From Dipylidium caninum (Eukaryota; Platyhelminthes; Cestoda; Cyclophyllidea; Dipylidiidae): a stretch of 64,000 nt of DNA. A model generated the notes under the pieces. That model saw only the letters and a list, made by a program, of their open reading frames with translations, was not told where the DNA came from and did not search any database. The translations under genes and the position numbers were made by a program. Numbering within the stretch: position 1 is the first letter of the stretch; every line of letters begins with the position of its first letter. The stretch spans positions 186,001-250,000 of the forward strand of contig QEYB01000588.1 in assembly GCA_017562135.1 (NCBI GenBank), given 5' to 3'. Positions 32,915 through 43,989 of this stretch are shown one piece after another.

Positions 32915-35900
32915 GAATAACTCGGCCAGCTGTGCCGTGTTGCCGCGATCTCGCCCGTCCGCCAGGCGCTTGCATGGCAGCCGGTGGCGAGGCGAAGTTG
33001 TTCACGGATCGAGGTGCCCAACAGTGTGAGACGCGATGCCACGCCGATCGGACGGACCATCAAGTAACCGTGTCGAAGATGGGCGAAACTTCCCCACGAG
33101 GCCGCCCATCAAGACGCCCTTTTTTAACCGCACGTCATTCAAATGTCAACTTGTCTCGGCAGGCGGCGTAAAGACACGTCGATGTCTAAATTTTTGTTTA
33201 TTTTACTGTTTGAATGCTACGTTCACCGCGACGTTCTCACAATTTTCCCCGTAATTATCGGCAAAAAATACATCGCTGGGGTGATAAAAAAGGGGCTCCA
33301 CACATGAGATCAGTGGGGGTAAGGAGGGGCGATTTGCTTGCACCGGAGGCCTCAAAATGCCCTCCAATTGGGGAGCGTTCCGTAGGCGGTCTCGGCTGCC
33401 TCCGAGCGGTCGTCTGGCGGAAAACCTGCGGGACAGACAGTCTCGGCACACGCGGGTGACTCGAGCTGCCAAACTACGCGCCCCCACGCCACTTAGACGG
33501 CGGCGGGGGGGAGGGGAGGGGAGGGTGCCTTGCCGGCACACTTGCAGCTCTCTTGTGGCCTTGGCACACGACAGAGAGGGTGCTTCGGATAGACAGCACC
33601 GTCGTTGTACGCCTCGCCACCTCAGGGTCCCCCCTTTGACCCTGTCCTCGGGCGGGTGGAAGCCATGGTGGATGGGTACCAGCGTAGCTAGTATGGATGG
33701 CAGAAAAGTGCCCTCATCCCCGTAATGTGCGGCCTCTCAGGGAGACCGCATGTTCAAACTCCAACGTCCGCCGCAGCCGAAATTCCGCCTGCGTGGATGG
33801 TGACAAAAGTGGACTGAAACAACGGTTGAACAGTCAGTGGAGCTGGGAATGCGGTCGGGGCGACGCCGGGCACAGCCTCAGGCGGTCTGCTGCCCTCGTC
33901 GCTATCGGCGCCTTCTCCTTCCACGCCTCGGACAGCCCTGCCGCGAAGAATGTGGCCGTCGAGGCAAACGCTCGTGGGCAGAGGACGATCCTCCCACCGA
34001 CCTCGAGTTGTCAGGCATGATGGCGAGAGCGGTGTTGTTTTGGCCAGACTGCCGACCTCCGAATGGGGGAATCGAGGCAAAATGAGGGAGGACGAAGGTG
34101 CTGGACGTGTCCTCGATGGGCCGATCGCCTTCGACATGAAGACAAACGAGGTAGTAGGGCAGTTGTGGAGCAGGTCTTGGCCCATTGAAAGCCACGTTGC
34201 CAGAAAAGGCAACATCAGAACGCGAGTGAAGTGAAGAGAAATTTGGCCATTTGCGTGTGGGAAATCCCGGGCTCAGGGGCAGCGTTGGGTGCGCGGCACA
34301 ATGTCAACGAGACACGGTGCCGCGGAACAGCGGACTGTCCGCGGATGGGAGGCAGCGGGGCCGCGGACACGCGGTAACACCCAGCGGGCCCCTTTTCCAC
34401 GAGGAGCGCCTCATTTTGGATGGAAGTACGGGAATCCTCCTTAAGACAATCCGGGAGACATACGGGTTTCCTCCTGCGATGGGCAGGGGAACCACCGCAA
34501 AGGCGTTTAGGGGCGCCGGGGCTGCCGACGGCCGGACGACTGGCACCGGGCGACCGCGCCTCCGCCCAAATTGCGCTCTAATCGTCGAGACAACTGACAA
34601 ACGCACCTCCGCCTGCCTCATCAACGGCCAAAGAATCAAATAAATTGGCACTCCGAGCGTAGATCCTTTTTTGAATTCGTGCAATGTCAGTCAGAGTCCC
34701 CAGGCGGTTGATTGGCCGGTGGTCAGTGGACGGATCGCCCGCCCGCCGCCAACTCTCGTCCCGGGGCACGCAGACGCTGAAAAATAGGCGCTCTACGACC
34801 CGAACTGCGTCTGCCTCATATTAGCACAACATCACGACTGCAAGTGGGACTAACTGCGGGCAATGAAATCTCCCCTCTAACAGCGGCCATAATTCCAGCT
34901 TGGAGCGTTTTTCAATCATGTAGTCATTAGAGACGATAATTTATTACCGTCACAAGCGGTTCCGCGCAGGGGAGGCCATAATTTACTCTCCATTCTAGCC
35001 AGCTCCTCGGTCCGGGCAAATGGCTCCTCGGGTTTTATGGCCCCTTTGAATGCGACCACTTTCGCGCGGGGCCGCGGAGTCTCGCGTCGCCGCTGCTGCT
35101 GCTGCTCGTCCCGCCTGACCGGCGGAGGACGAAGCCGAGGGAGGAACTCCTTGGGGCGTGGAGATGCCCCTCTTTCCGCCCCCCCCCCTCCCACGACTTT
35201 ACCTTACGGCGCAACTCACCGCCTCGAATGTGAGCTGCTCTGTACCTCGTCCTTCTTGTTGGTGCTGTTGAAGTGACTCTGTGTAGCAGCCACGGGGCGG
35301 CCGTCTCACTGAGGCGGGGAGCACTTGTGGGCGTAACAAGCCAGAACAGGTAGAGGCATCGGCAGTTGCAAACCGAATCACGCAGGCAACCACTGCTGAC
35401 CACTGCCACGCCTCGTCCGCTTTCGGAAACAAAGTGAGGTGTTGAGGAGATGTCTTCCCGATCAGAGACTGTGCATGGCGATGGGACGGCCAGAAAGTCA
35501 AAGTTGTCTTGATCTCCTCTGCCCAGTGTGGCGCCTCCTTCTTCGCTGTACCTGAACTCAGTCGGCGATGATGTTCCTCAGGTTCTTTCAACCCGTTTTT
35601 CGTCAGCATCGGACGCATCTGGCAACTGATCTTCATCGTCTGCTGACGGGCGGTTGCGTTTTTCCCTCGGGCCTTAACCGACGACCTGATGGGCCACTCC
35701 CTCAATGCAGCCGCGGCGGCGTCACATCTCTTCAAGGATGGACGCGGCAGAGGCTTCGGCTATTCCCTATGACGTTCCAGTTTCCGTGGGGGACAGCCAC
35801 CTCGGGCAGGTTGGTGCCATCCCGCCTCCCGACCAACCAGGAATCGTAGACATCCACCAGAGGGAACATTGCGGGCTGTCGTGCTCGACCGCAAGCCGAT

Positions 35901-37854
35901 TTGCACCACTCCTGAGCGGACAGCGAGTCCCCGCCGGGAGGCAGCCAGGTCAGGCTGAAGTCCTCCCTGAATGAGGATCTTTCGGACGCGGACACGGTCG
36001 GCTCTGTCCACCTCAACTTCTACCGCCTATTTCGTACACGCTCAACACACCCCGACAACACGAACGACCACCGAACACGTGAGGCGACTGCGTCGAAAGC
36101 TCGGTTGGGTGTAAACCAAACGACCCAGCGGTGTCCCACTGCCTGCAAGAGGCAAAAGGGGGAACAGGGGAAAGGGAGCCCCGCGGGGAGTATGTGCACG
36201 AGGCGGACTTGGTGAGGCGTTGCTGGCCAACCGCTGTCCACGAGTTGCTCGCGGCAACTCAAGAGCGCTTTCTTGTCGCCAACATCAACAAGCGAGATCC
36301 ACGCGGTGACGAAAGAGGCGTCTTTTCCTCCGTTGCCCTCCGCAATGTTCGCAGAGGAGTACGATGCGGACTGCGGCGGCGCGAGTGTCGGCGAAGTGTG
36401 CCACCGGACGGACGCGCCACCCTCGCTGCTGCTCCTGACGGCGCTTCGCCGGGGGGCCCAGTCCGCTTTCAGCGATGCGATGACCTTCAGGCGTCTTCAC
36501 CGACTAACTGCGAAGGCGTGGCGATGCAAGAATTGCGCTCCGACCGGCGACATGAAGGAGAACCGCGTCTCCTCGTCCACTCGTCTCATCATCATGCGTT
36601 TGCCGCGCTGACAAGTGGCCTGTTACCTAACAACGTGTGCGGTCCACACGGTGTCCACGCCAAATTTGTGTGAAGTCGGGGGACCGCGTCCCTTCCACCA
36701 CGACGAATGCGCCCCGCGCTCAGGGACGAAGGAGTCTGAGGACCCCGCGCACTCGGCGAGGAAGCCGCCTTCCGAAATGCGGACCGGTCGCATCCGGGCG
36801 CGGAGTGTTCGTGCCTGAGGTACAACGCGGCGTCCCCGGCGGAGGAGGTGCCTTCCCCCCCCCCCCTTCCTCGGACAGGCGTGTCGACAAATCACTCGCG
36901 CACACGTGTTCGGCCTGACGACCTGCTGAGGCGAGTTAATTGGCCCACCGACGTGGCGAAACGGTTCATCCCTGTTCACTAAGCGCCTCACAACATTCAC
37001 GTCGAATGGAAGGCCTTTTAAATTACACCGACAGGCGGTTCCACCACTGGACGCCAGGCGGACTGGCGATTGCGCATCTTCAGTTTCTTGCCGTGGACGA
37101 GGGAGGCCGGGCCGCCAATCCTAGTGCGGGATTTGCATTTGCGATTACAAAAAAAGGGCGGGAACTAGTGACAGTCAGTCGACTTCTTTCCTTAACTCGA
37201 TGCCTCCTACGCGAAACTGCGTTTGCTCCATTCGGTTGTGCGCTCAACCCACACCCTTTGGAACTTCTCCTTCACCGCCTCCTCCACCCCCTCCGCCTTC
37301 GGCCTACTAATGGCGACGGGGGATAGTTGGGGGATGCGGTGTCCAAGTTCAACGACTTTTAACAGTTACATTAGGTTAATAATCTCTCGCCTGCCTCCTC
37401 TCGCCAACTTCCCAAAAGGCGTATGGTCAAAAATGCACTAAAATTCGCGCCGCAAATTCACTCAAATGACCGGGAGTTTGTCCACCCAAGAGCGCGATAA
37501 TTGAAGTGGCCAAGTGAAAGCAAACGCGTCAGAGTAAGGTGTCGAACCGCTAATCGAATGATGCCAAAAAGGGAGCGGACAGTCGATTTAGGGTGGACCA
37601 ATTCGAGTTCGAAGCCTCAAGATGGGGAGCGCCCGTCCTCGGACGGTGTCAACGTCTCACGGGGCCACCGCCGGAGACGGGATCCGTGGACGGGAAAGGT
37701 CAACCGTTAGGACGATGACCGCCGAGACGATGATGACGATGGCGACAGGAGGTGTGGAATTCACTACTCGTACGCAAAGGGGTTTCGAGAGCAAAGGACC
37801 GGGAATAGGAATGCGAGTGGTCTCGTAAAAGCGTCATCCATCGGCATTTTTACA

Positions 37855-37872
37855 AGAAGAAGAAGAAGAAGT
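37855..37872. repeat. (AAG)n microsatellite
   Basis: Six AAG/GAA units, about 90 bp downstream of the end of the Dpr-like exon 4. Confidence 0.85.
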
Positions 37873-37963
37873 GAGGACAACTCAAGTGGCTACACTCCCC
37901 GCAGCGCTACTCGAGCGTTTCACGCTTTGTGGGTATCCAGACGAGAAAGTCTCAACTTCTTAC

Positions 37964-38314
37964 CAATAATCTGGAGGTTCAACTGATCGAAAGACATGGA
38001 GGGCAGGGGCGAGGAGTCGTTCACCACCTTCGGCCGGTTCATGCGGCTGCGCTCGACGCAGTTCCAGCGCCCAGCCTCCTTCTTCGAGGTCCAAGTGATG
38101 AGGAGGCGGGACTCGAGGAGGTGTGAGTCCACCCAGCGGGAGGAGACGAAGGTGCCGCCCGACTGGAACCGGTTGGTCCGGCGGCGAACGCCGTTGTGGT
38201 ACCATTCCAGGCTGATGGTGGGATCGCGTTTAGCCTCGGGCGAGGAGAAATTCGCTCTGCAGATGAGTTCCAACGGCATCCCGTAGAACGCCAGTTGGGG
38301 GCCCGAAATCGTCA
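37964..38314 (-). CDS. Dpr-like gene, exon 4 (Ig domain 2)
   Basis: Acceptor CCTGTTCGCAG precedes 38314 and completes the codon left by exon 3. The exon encodes VTISGPQLAFYG, the whole second Ig domain, and a linker that ends at a good donor G|GTAAGA (37963-37958). If the donor is not used, translation continues 14 codons to TGA at 37920-37922 (tail KKLRLSRLDTHKA). The exon has an extra loop between the Trp and the second Cys and three Arg in VRRRTN. Confidence 0.8.
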
Positions 38315-41300
38315 CTGCGAACAGGTTAGAAAATAGGACTCTTATAAGAGAAAAAAAATCGCCTACAAACGCAATGGGTGGACGATTTTGCGTTTTGCCA
38401 ACAAGGCAAATTGAAAAATGAACTGTGGAAACGGGACCGACTGGCAGATAACCCTCCGCCGGGTTTCCTTACTCGTCGGAAAGAAACCTCTTCACACCCA
38501 ACTTTGGGGACTCAGCCCACGCAGGGGGAGAATCTCGTCACACCGGCTCCGTGGAAATGTTGCCTCACACAGAATCCCCTCCGCCTCTCACCTCGTCACA
38601 TACTCTGCAGTGGTGTTGCGGTGGGAGACAAGTGACACTGTGGCATTTTAAAGGCCCAGACACTTCGAACAGGTCAGCAGAAAGTATAAAAAATCCCAGC
38701 GCCTAAATCTTCCCACGATACCCGCCACGCGGCTTTATGGCCTCCCTTGCAACAACCAGTGGAGGTGAGTGTGTGGTGAGGCCGGAGAACACGCCGGTAG
38801 GAGAGCATAAGCGGGTGGGATTTTGTTCAGCCCGGAGAAGCGGTTTGCTCTCCTCCTTGTGGAGTTAGTGGGCTCCTCACGACCAAACTGTTCATGTCCG
38901 AGGGGAGACAAGTCGACGCGGCTTGGCGGGCCGAGGAGGTGAGGGCTTCAGCGAAACTGCGCCGGCTTGTAGGCCACTTCCCTGCCTCCTTTCCACTGCA
39001 TCGTGATATCCAGCGACGGTTTAGGAAAACCAAACAGCTAAGGTTGAGTAGTGCAGCCGATGTAGAGCTTTCCGAAGTGAACAAGACTATAACAGGTGGT
39101 TTCAACTTTTTTCCCAACACTTCTCCCATCGCTACATGCTGCAGTACTTCCATCGCCCCGATGCTCTCGTTACGCCAGTTCACCGGTGGACCCGGCATAA
39201 GTGACAAAAGTGCTGCAGGTTGGAAGACTCTGTGGAGGGTGGAGGCGCTTTCACCGAGTGGTCAGGCGATTAAATGGACATCCACTTGTTTCCTCCATCG
39301 CCCCATTGAGAATAACCCGAATCGAATTCCACCTATTCGTTTTAAATTGTGGTCCTCGTGCCGATTTGTCCCGTGAATTCTAGTTTCGATGTGCATCTTA
39401 ATGAAAATGTAAACTTAACCTCGAGGTGCATTAAAATGTTGACTGGTGAATTCACGCGACCCTCTATTGAAAGTTTATAAAACCATAGTGGTTTTTTTTG
39501 CTTTTTTAGTCCGAAAATGACACATAACCGTATTAACTACCAAAAATTGGTTTGTAACTAACTTCATACGAGAAGGATAACAGTCAGTTGAAGACAACAC
39601 AGTGGAAACTCACAGTTCAGCCGTACAAATGCGAGAGACAATTAAAATAAATTTTATTATCCATTAACTGACAAAAATATGAGACTGCTTGTAGGACCAT
39701 ACATAGTAGGAGGGAATCAGATTTGTAGAACCTTGGACAAAGATGCCCACCATAAAAATTTAACGATAACTATGCCAATAACTCAAAGATTGTAAGACAA
39801 CCTGCAAAAAAATAAAATAGGTGTGAAAAAAAGCATGAGACAGTTTGTAGGTGAACAGAACGAATAGAAAATTCCTTTCTTCCAGAAAAACATGAATAAA
39901 TGAGTGGGTTATTTATAACACGACACCATGCGAAGTGTAGTTTCGTTTTTTCGTCGGTACGTATGGCGAAGCCGCCAAATTAATTTCAAGGTGCAGCATT
40001 TTTGGGTGGTGGAAATACAAAAGGTGTGCCATAGTCAGACAGCAGTTATGAGAAGATGCACACGGTATGTAAAAGTCCCATTTGTGGAAACAGATAGCAA
40101 AATTCTGGAGGATTATCCAACTTTTTTTCAATTTAAGCAGTTCTAGAACCACTTCTTTGAAACCATCACCACAACTTTGACAATTGGGCAAAAAAATCCG
40201 CATCAAATGTTTTTCTAACTGGTGGAAGCAAAATGGAGGACAATTCGCGGGGAAAGTATAACAGCGGGGCCAAAGTGGCCTGTGTTATAATGCATAAACG
40301 CAGCAGCGGTTGTCAGACCCACCTGAGGACTTGACGTTCGAAGTTGACCCGGCCGAGTCCATTGCTTGCATCCCCGAGACGGTTTTCTTGCCTGAAAACG
40401 TCATAAATCAACGCGTGTGGACTCAGCGACTTTATCGGTACTTTTCATGCAAAAGTCTCTTTTCCATCGTTACTCTCAACAACCGCAGCTGACAAATTGT
40501 TTGATTTGAAATGACTAATGATTCACAATTTATAGAAAAGTTCATATTTGCGATGTTAGGTTGTGGTCTTTATATCCACAATACACGAAACCTGAACATT
40601 TATTACATTCACTTTTCTTTTCAATTGTAAATGAACGATAAGTAGGAAATTAAGTACAGTCAAACTTTGATCTAAGATTACGGCGTTTAAGGAATATGGA
40701 GTTTTAAGCAAACTGAAGGCGAAACCAGCAGGTATAATAAGCGTTGAAAGGAGAAGATTTAAATAGTGTTCTCTCTTCCCCCTCGCATTCACGATAGCCT
40801 TCCTCGACTGAATAAACCATTACAATGGCACGAATTGATGCGTATTGCATAATCTGTAAACAGCGCAAAGACACATTTTAACCGGAATTTAGACAATATT
40901 TAATAGGGAAGAATATTCAAGACCTTTGTCTCCCAGCAAAAAGAATAAGAAAGACAATCTCAAAATAGCGTCTAATCAACCAGACAGTAACAATTCTGAC
41001 AGAGCCCCTGTGTTAAATGCGCCCTTGGAAGTCCATCGCCCGATGAACTGCGTAGGAACAATGAGGGAATTTTAAATTATTCACCGGCTATAGGAAGGTG
41101 ACTAAACCGGCTATAGGAAGGTGACTAAACTTGGGAGCGTAGGATCAATCTTGTACGGTGCGCCTTGTCCTCCTACACAACACGTTTTAGCCTCGGGGTT
41201 AACTGCGAAAGGAGAGAAGAGGGGGGACGTTGAAGTGCAAAAGTAATGCGTCTCTTCCGAAACACCACTCACACGCAGGCCTGACTTATGGAGTTTTTTA

Positions 41301-43989
41301 TCAAAGTGGAACGAATTTTTCGAATTATTACTGAAACCTTCTCGTGCCGGCATTGTGGATAAGGCGAGAGCTCACCGAAGATGGCATGAAAAGTCATTTC
41401 AAAGGCTGCATCCTCATCTTCGCACACTCGACTCGTACAGCTTCGCCGGTCCTGTGGACTACTGCGACATCGATACTTTTTGGCATCCTCTTTGGTTCCG
41501 TTGGTTATAATTAATTGACTCAATGTCTCACTCGGGTAGTTGACGCTGATTCGTGGGTCTGGAGAGAAGATGTGAGTGCCTACAGCCAGGGGGTAGATGA
41601 GGTCTGTGCGCTCCCAAATTACCTGGAAATCAAACGACAAAGATTTGCTCTTCATCATTAACCCCCGGATGTTGCTCTCTACCCTATGAGGCAAACCGCC
41701 TTCTCGTGGACGCTGTGGCGGGCACTTCGGCAGAAGGCAACCACGCGGGGTGTTTCAAGCAACGCAGAGAGTGCGGTGAGCCGGATTATTAACGATATGA
41801 AGGAAATTGGATATTCTTGAGGCCGAGACAAATGCGACATTTCATGGTAGATGTAATTAGGTGGGCGGTAGGTAGCTGCGACAATGAACTATTTACTGGC
41901 GGGTGCGCACCTTAAATTCTATCTTTAAAGTGTTTGTTTATCCTCCGCCTCGGCACACTTTTATCTCCTAGAGACATAAAATGGGGTTCTTTTATATCTC
42001 CCCTTACACTCACATCTACAAGTGTGATTTTGAATCATAAATCTCCTAATGGCATGGAGGTTTTTTTAACTGTCACCACACTTGAAGGCGATTTGCCGTG
42101 GCCTTTTAAATAATTTTGGCGAAAACTGAGACGAAAATCTAACGCGGACACTCACATGTCTGTGTGTTTTGGGGAACGGACAATCAATCCTCAGTGGGAC
42201 ATCGGTGTCGAAGTAAACCTTCTCAACACCATTGTCTTCTTGAGTATACGGAGGATGCGAGCTATGCTCTGAAATATTAACGCCTTTTGTTACGAAAGAA
42301 GCATGAGAGAGTTGAATTCTAAAATGTCACCAAAACCTGTAAAAATTGAGGCTTATCCTATGTTTAGCTAAATTGCGCTGCCTCAACCCGCCTCAACTCT
42401 TGTCTCTTTGCGCTAAAATACAGACAAACTGCAATTTAATTCACAAATTCTCTGCCTTGACACCGAAGGAAGTTGAGGAATCGAAGTACCTGAGGCGCTT
42501 CTCACCGCCATGGGTTAGGGTGAAGCTCATAAAGGAAGCGCGTGCCGATATTTAACCTCTTTCATGCACTGTAGGCGTGAGAAATAAGCCTAATTTGGAG
42601 AAATTCTAAACTTTCACATGGATTTAGGCAACATCTTAACTACGGTTAATGAAACCCCGTTGCCCCTATCGGTGACTCTGACACATTCACCTTGAATTTA
42701 ATTATCCAGTGTCCATGCCCTCAAGTCGCCTTTTTACCTGATTATTATAGACAAACAAGTAATGATTTAATGTATTAACCTTTCATTGCTCCATAGTTAA
42801 TTTCTTAAAAGCTTTATTTTATAATGGTATTATTAATGTACAGTCCTCCCATAAACACTAATTTTGGTATTTGCTGCCAGAATACTTTGAAGCAAAACTA
42901 CTCTAGAGATTTAAATGTTAGTGTCAAATAAGCACTATCTCCGGTAATGACATGTTTTGATTCCAAAAAAACGTCGTCTGACGGGCATGAGTGATGTGCG
43001 CAAGTTGAGATACACAAAAGCTGGACTGTTGCGTAAAAAAAGCAAAACCTTTTCTTCGTAGTCTTTAAAAATTGAGCATATTTTTTGGAGACGACCCCAT
43101 TCACTTTCCTTTTGGCTCTTCCGCTCTATTCTTTTGTTTTGCAAACCCGGGCTCTCTACGCTTTAATCGTATACTTTTTAAAATAGCGTCGCAGCGACAG
43201 GCCACGCCTTTTTAGAAATTTAAGCATTTCGGTAACCGAGGCAATCTGAAGAAAGACTTCTTCTTTCTCCCCACAACTATTGATGGACACACCCAAAGTC
43301 GTTCAGCCTTCGAATCGGCTTTACGACTCAGTGAATTGACGAATGATTGTTGCCTTCAATAGGCCCAAACGGACTACATCTCGCGCGCCTTCTTCCCCCC
43401 TCTCGTCCCCTCGACCATATTTTCTCGGGTGTTTTGAACGAGAGGCGGGAGTGTATGTGCCATATGCGACTAACATTGTAGCGCACATCAACGGGATTTC
43501 TTCGCATGGGAGTATCTGTGCGTTCTCGTGCTTGGCAAAATTCCACAAGGCGAGGGTTGCAGGATTCCCTTAGATAATGCGAATATTCTTCTTTCAAATG
43601 CTGACAAGAACGAATAATTTTAATAAAGTAAAACTAAGCAAAATAATGTTTACTGATTTCTAATTGGCAAAGGCAGTCAAGCAAGTAAATTAAATGTGTG
43701 CCGCGATTGAATTTCTTCGGAAAATAATAAATTTCAACTGAGGCTCCAAGTCTTGTCCCAGTTAATTTACTTGACTTTTCAAAGATAAGACACGAAAACG
43801 TATGCACTTATGCACGTTACCGGTGTTGTGGTACGTTGCTTCCCGATTAGCGAAGACTCTATTTTGCTCGGGAGGCGGTGAATTTTCGGGGTGGTTGGAA
43901 ACTTCGTCAGTCGACTTAATGGCGCAAAGACCGACTCTCGAAATCGCGACAGCCACTGCCATTATTATGCTAATCCAGTGTGTCATCAT
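37964..43989 (-). CDS. Dpr/ZIG-8-like two-Ig-domain cell-surface protein (spliced gene model)
   Basis: Four exons (43989-43821, 42268-42156, 41622-41376, 38314-37964) join in matching phases (1, 0, 1) into about 293 codons. An N-terminal signal peptide is followed by Ig domain 1 (Cys in LRIDCPF, Trp in VIWERTD, Cys in KKYRCRSS) and Ig domain 2 (Cys in LELICRAN, Trp in LEWYHN, Cys in GRWNCVE). The spacing VIWERTDLIYPLAVGTHIFS..DPR in domain 1, and WYHN, a Gly-Gly-containing loop and a SRLLIT strand in domain 2, resemble the insect Dpr / nematode ZIG-8 family of neuronal adhesion proteins that bind partner Ig proteins. Sequons NGT, NFS and NDS suggest N-glycosylation. No transmembrane or GPI segment is seen, so either a further exon lies below 37964 or the protein is secreted. 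Ig assignment is secure; Dpr-like is the best subfamily guess, with lachesin-type proteins as the alternative. Confidence 0.75.
38315..41375 (-). other. Intron 3 of the Dpr-like gene
   Basis: A 3.1 kb intron. From about 39380 upward it is strikingly AT-rich. It holds an exact 23 bp tandem duplication (41083-41128). Open frames at 39913-40206 (-) and 39928-40146 (+) match nothing I know. Confidence 0.7.
41083..41128. repeat. Exact 23 bp tandem duplication
   Basis: Two identical adjacent units of 23 bp, each beginning ACCGGCTATAGGAAGG and ending TGACTAA, in intron 3 of the Dpr-like gene. Confidence 0.95.
41376..41622 (-). CDS. Dpr-like gene, exon 3 (rest of Ig domain 1)
   Basis: Acceptor TTGATTTCCAG precedes 41622; the donor is G|GTGAGC. 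The 247 bp encode VIWERTD to FHAIF and carry the Trp and second Cys of Ig domain 1 plus the DPRISVNYPSE and LSQLIITN strands. After the canonical Cys an unusual stretch with two more Cys (RRSC and RVC) and an acidic DED patch precedes the last strand. The usual D.G.Y.C pattern reads EDAKKYRC. Confidence 0.85.
41623..42155 (-). other. Intron 2 of the Dpr-like gene
   Basis: A 533 bp intron with no other feature noticed. Confidence 0.75.
42156..42268 (-). CDS. Dpr-like gene, exon 2 (start of Ig domain 1)
   Basis: Acceptor AATATTTCAG precedes 42268; donor GTGAGT starts at 42155. The 113 bp begin with the two bases completing the exon 1 codon and encode HSSHPPYTQEDNGVEKV and then FDTDVPLRIDCPFPK, the first strands and first Cys of Ig domain 1. 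Confidence 0.75.
42269..43820 (-). other. Intron 1 of the Dpr-like gene
   Basis: A 1.55 kb AT-rich intron. A 68-codon open frame (42898-43104 -) has a hydrophobic stretch but no other support. Confidence 0.65.
43821..43989 (-). CDS. Dpr-like gene, exon 1 (signal peptide)
   Basis: Tandem ATG codons at 43989 and 43986 begin MMTHWISIIMAVAVAIS, a typical hydrophobic signal sequence; cleavage is plausible near SRVGLCA. A polar, proline-rich linker (ENSPPPEQN) follows. The exon ends at G|GTAACG in phase 1, exactly what exon 2 requires. The start is chosen because the frame fits the downstream exons and a secretory signal is expected for the family. An in-frame ATG further upstream at 44194 would put about 68 residues before the signal and is less likely. 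Confidence 0.65.

Larger units (their letters stand above)
21600..37963. other. 16 kb intergenic/intronic stretch, GC-rich in much of its length
   Basis: I find no exon of a recognised cellular gene. The high GC content produces many long overlapping open frames on both strands (for example 23905-24864 - and 24527-25297 +) with arginine/proline-rich translations and no domain signature. Mariner relics, a tandem duplication, microsatellites and hairpins are listed separately. Any terminal exon of the Dpr-like gene should lie here, but I could not pinpoint it. Confidence 0.5.

Noticed and set aside
39913..40206. 97-codon - strand frame and opposing + frame in AT-rich intron
   Set aside because: Long for AT-rich DNA, but neither translation resembles a protein I know and there is no transposase motif.
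42898..43104. Open frame with hydrophobic stretch, possible alternative signal exon of the Dpr-like gene
   Set aside because: No donor in the needed phase was apparent and exon 1 at 43821-43989 fits all phases.
43290..43330. TTCGAATC, considered as a tRNA T-loop/B box
   Set aside because: No matching acceptor stem, anticodon arm or A box could be drawn around it.
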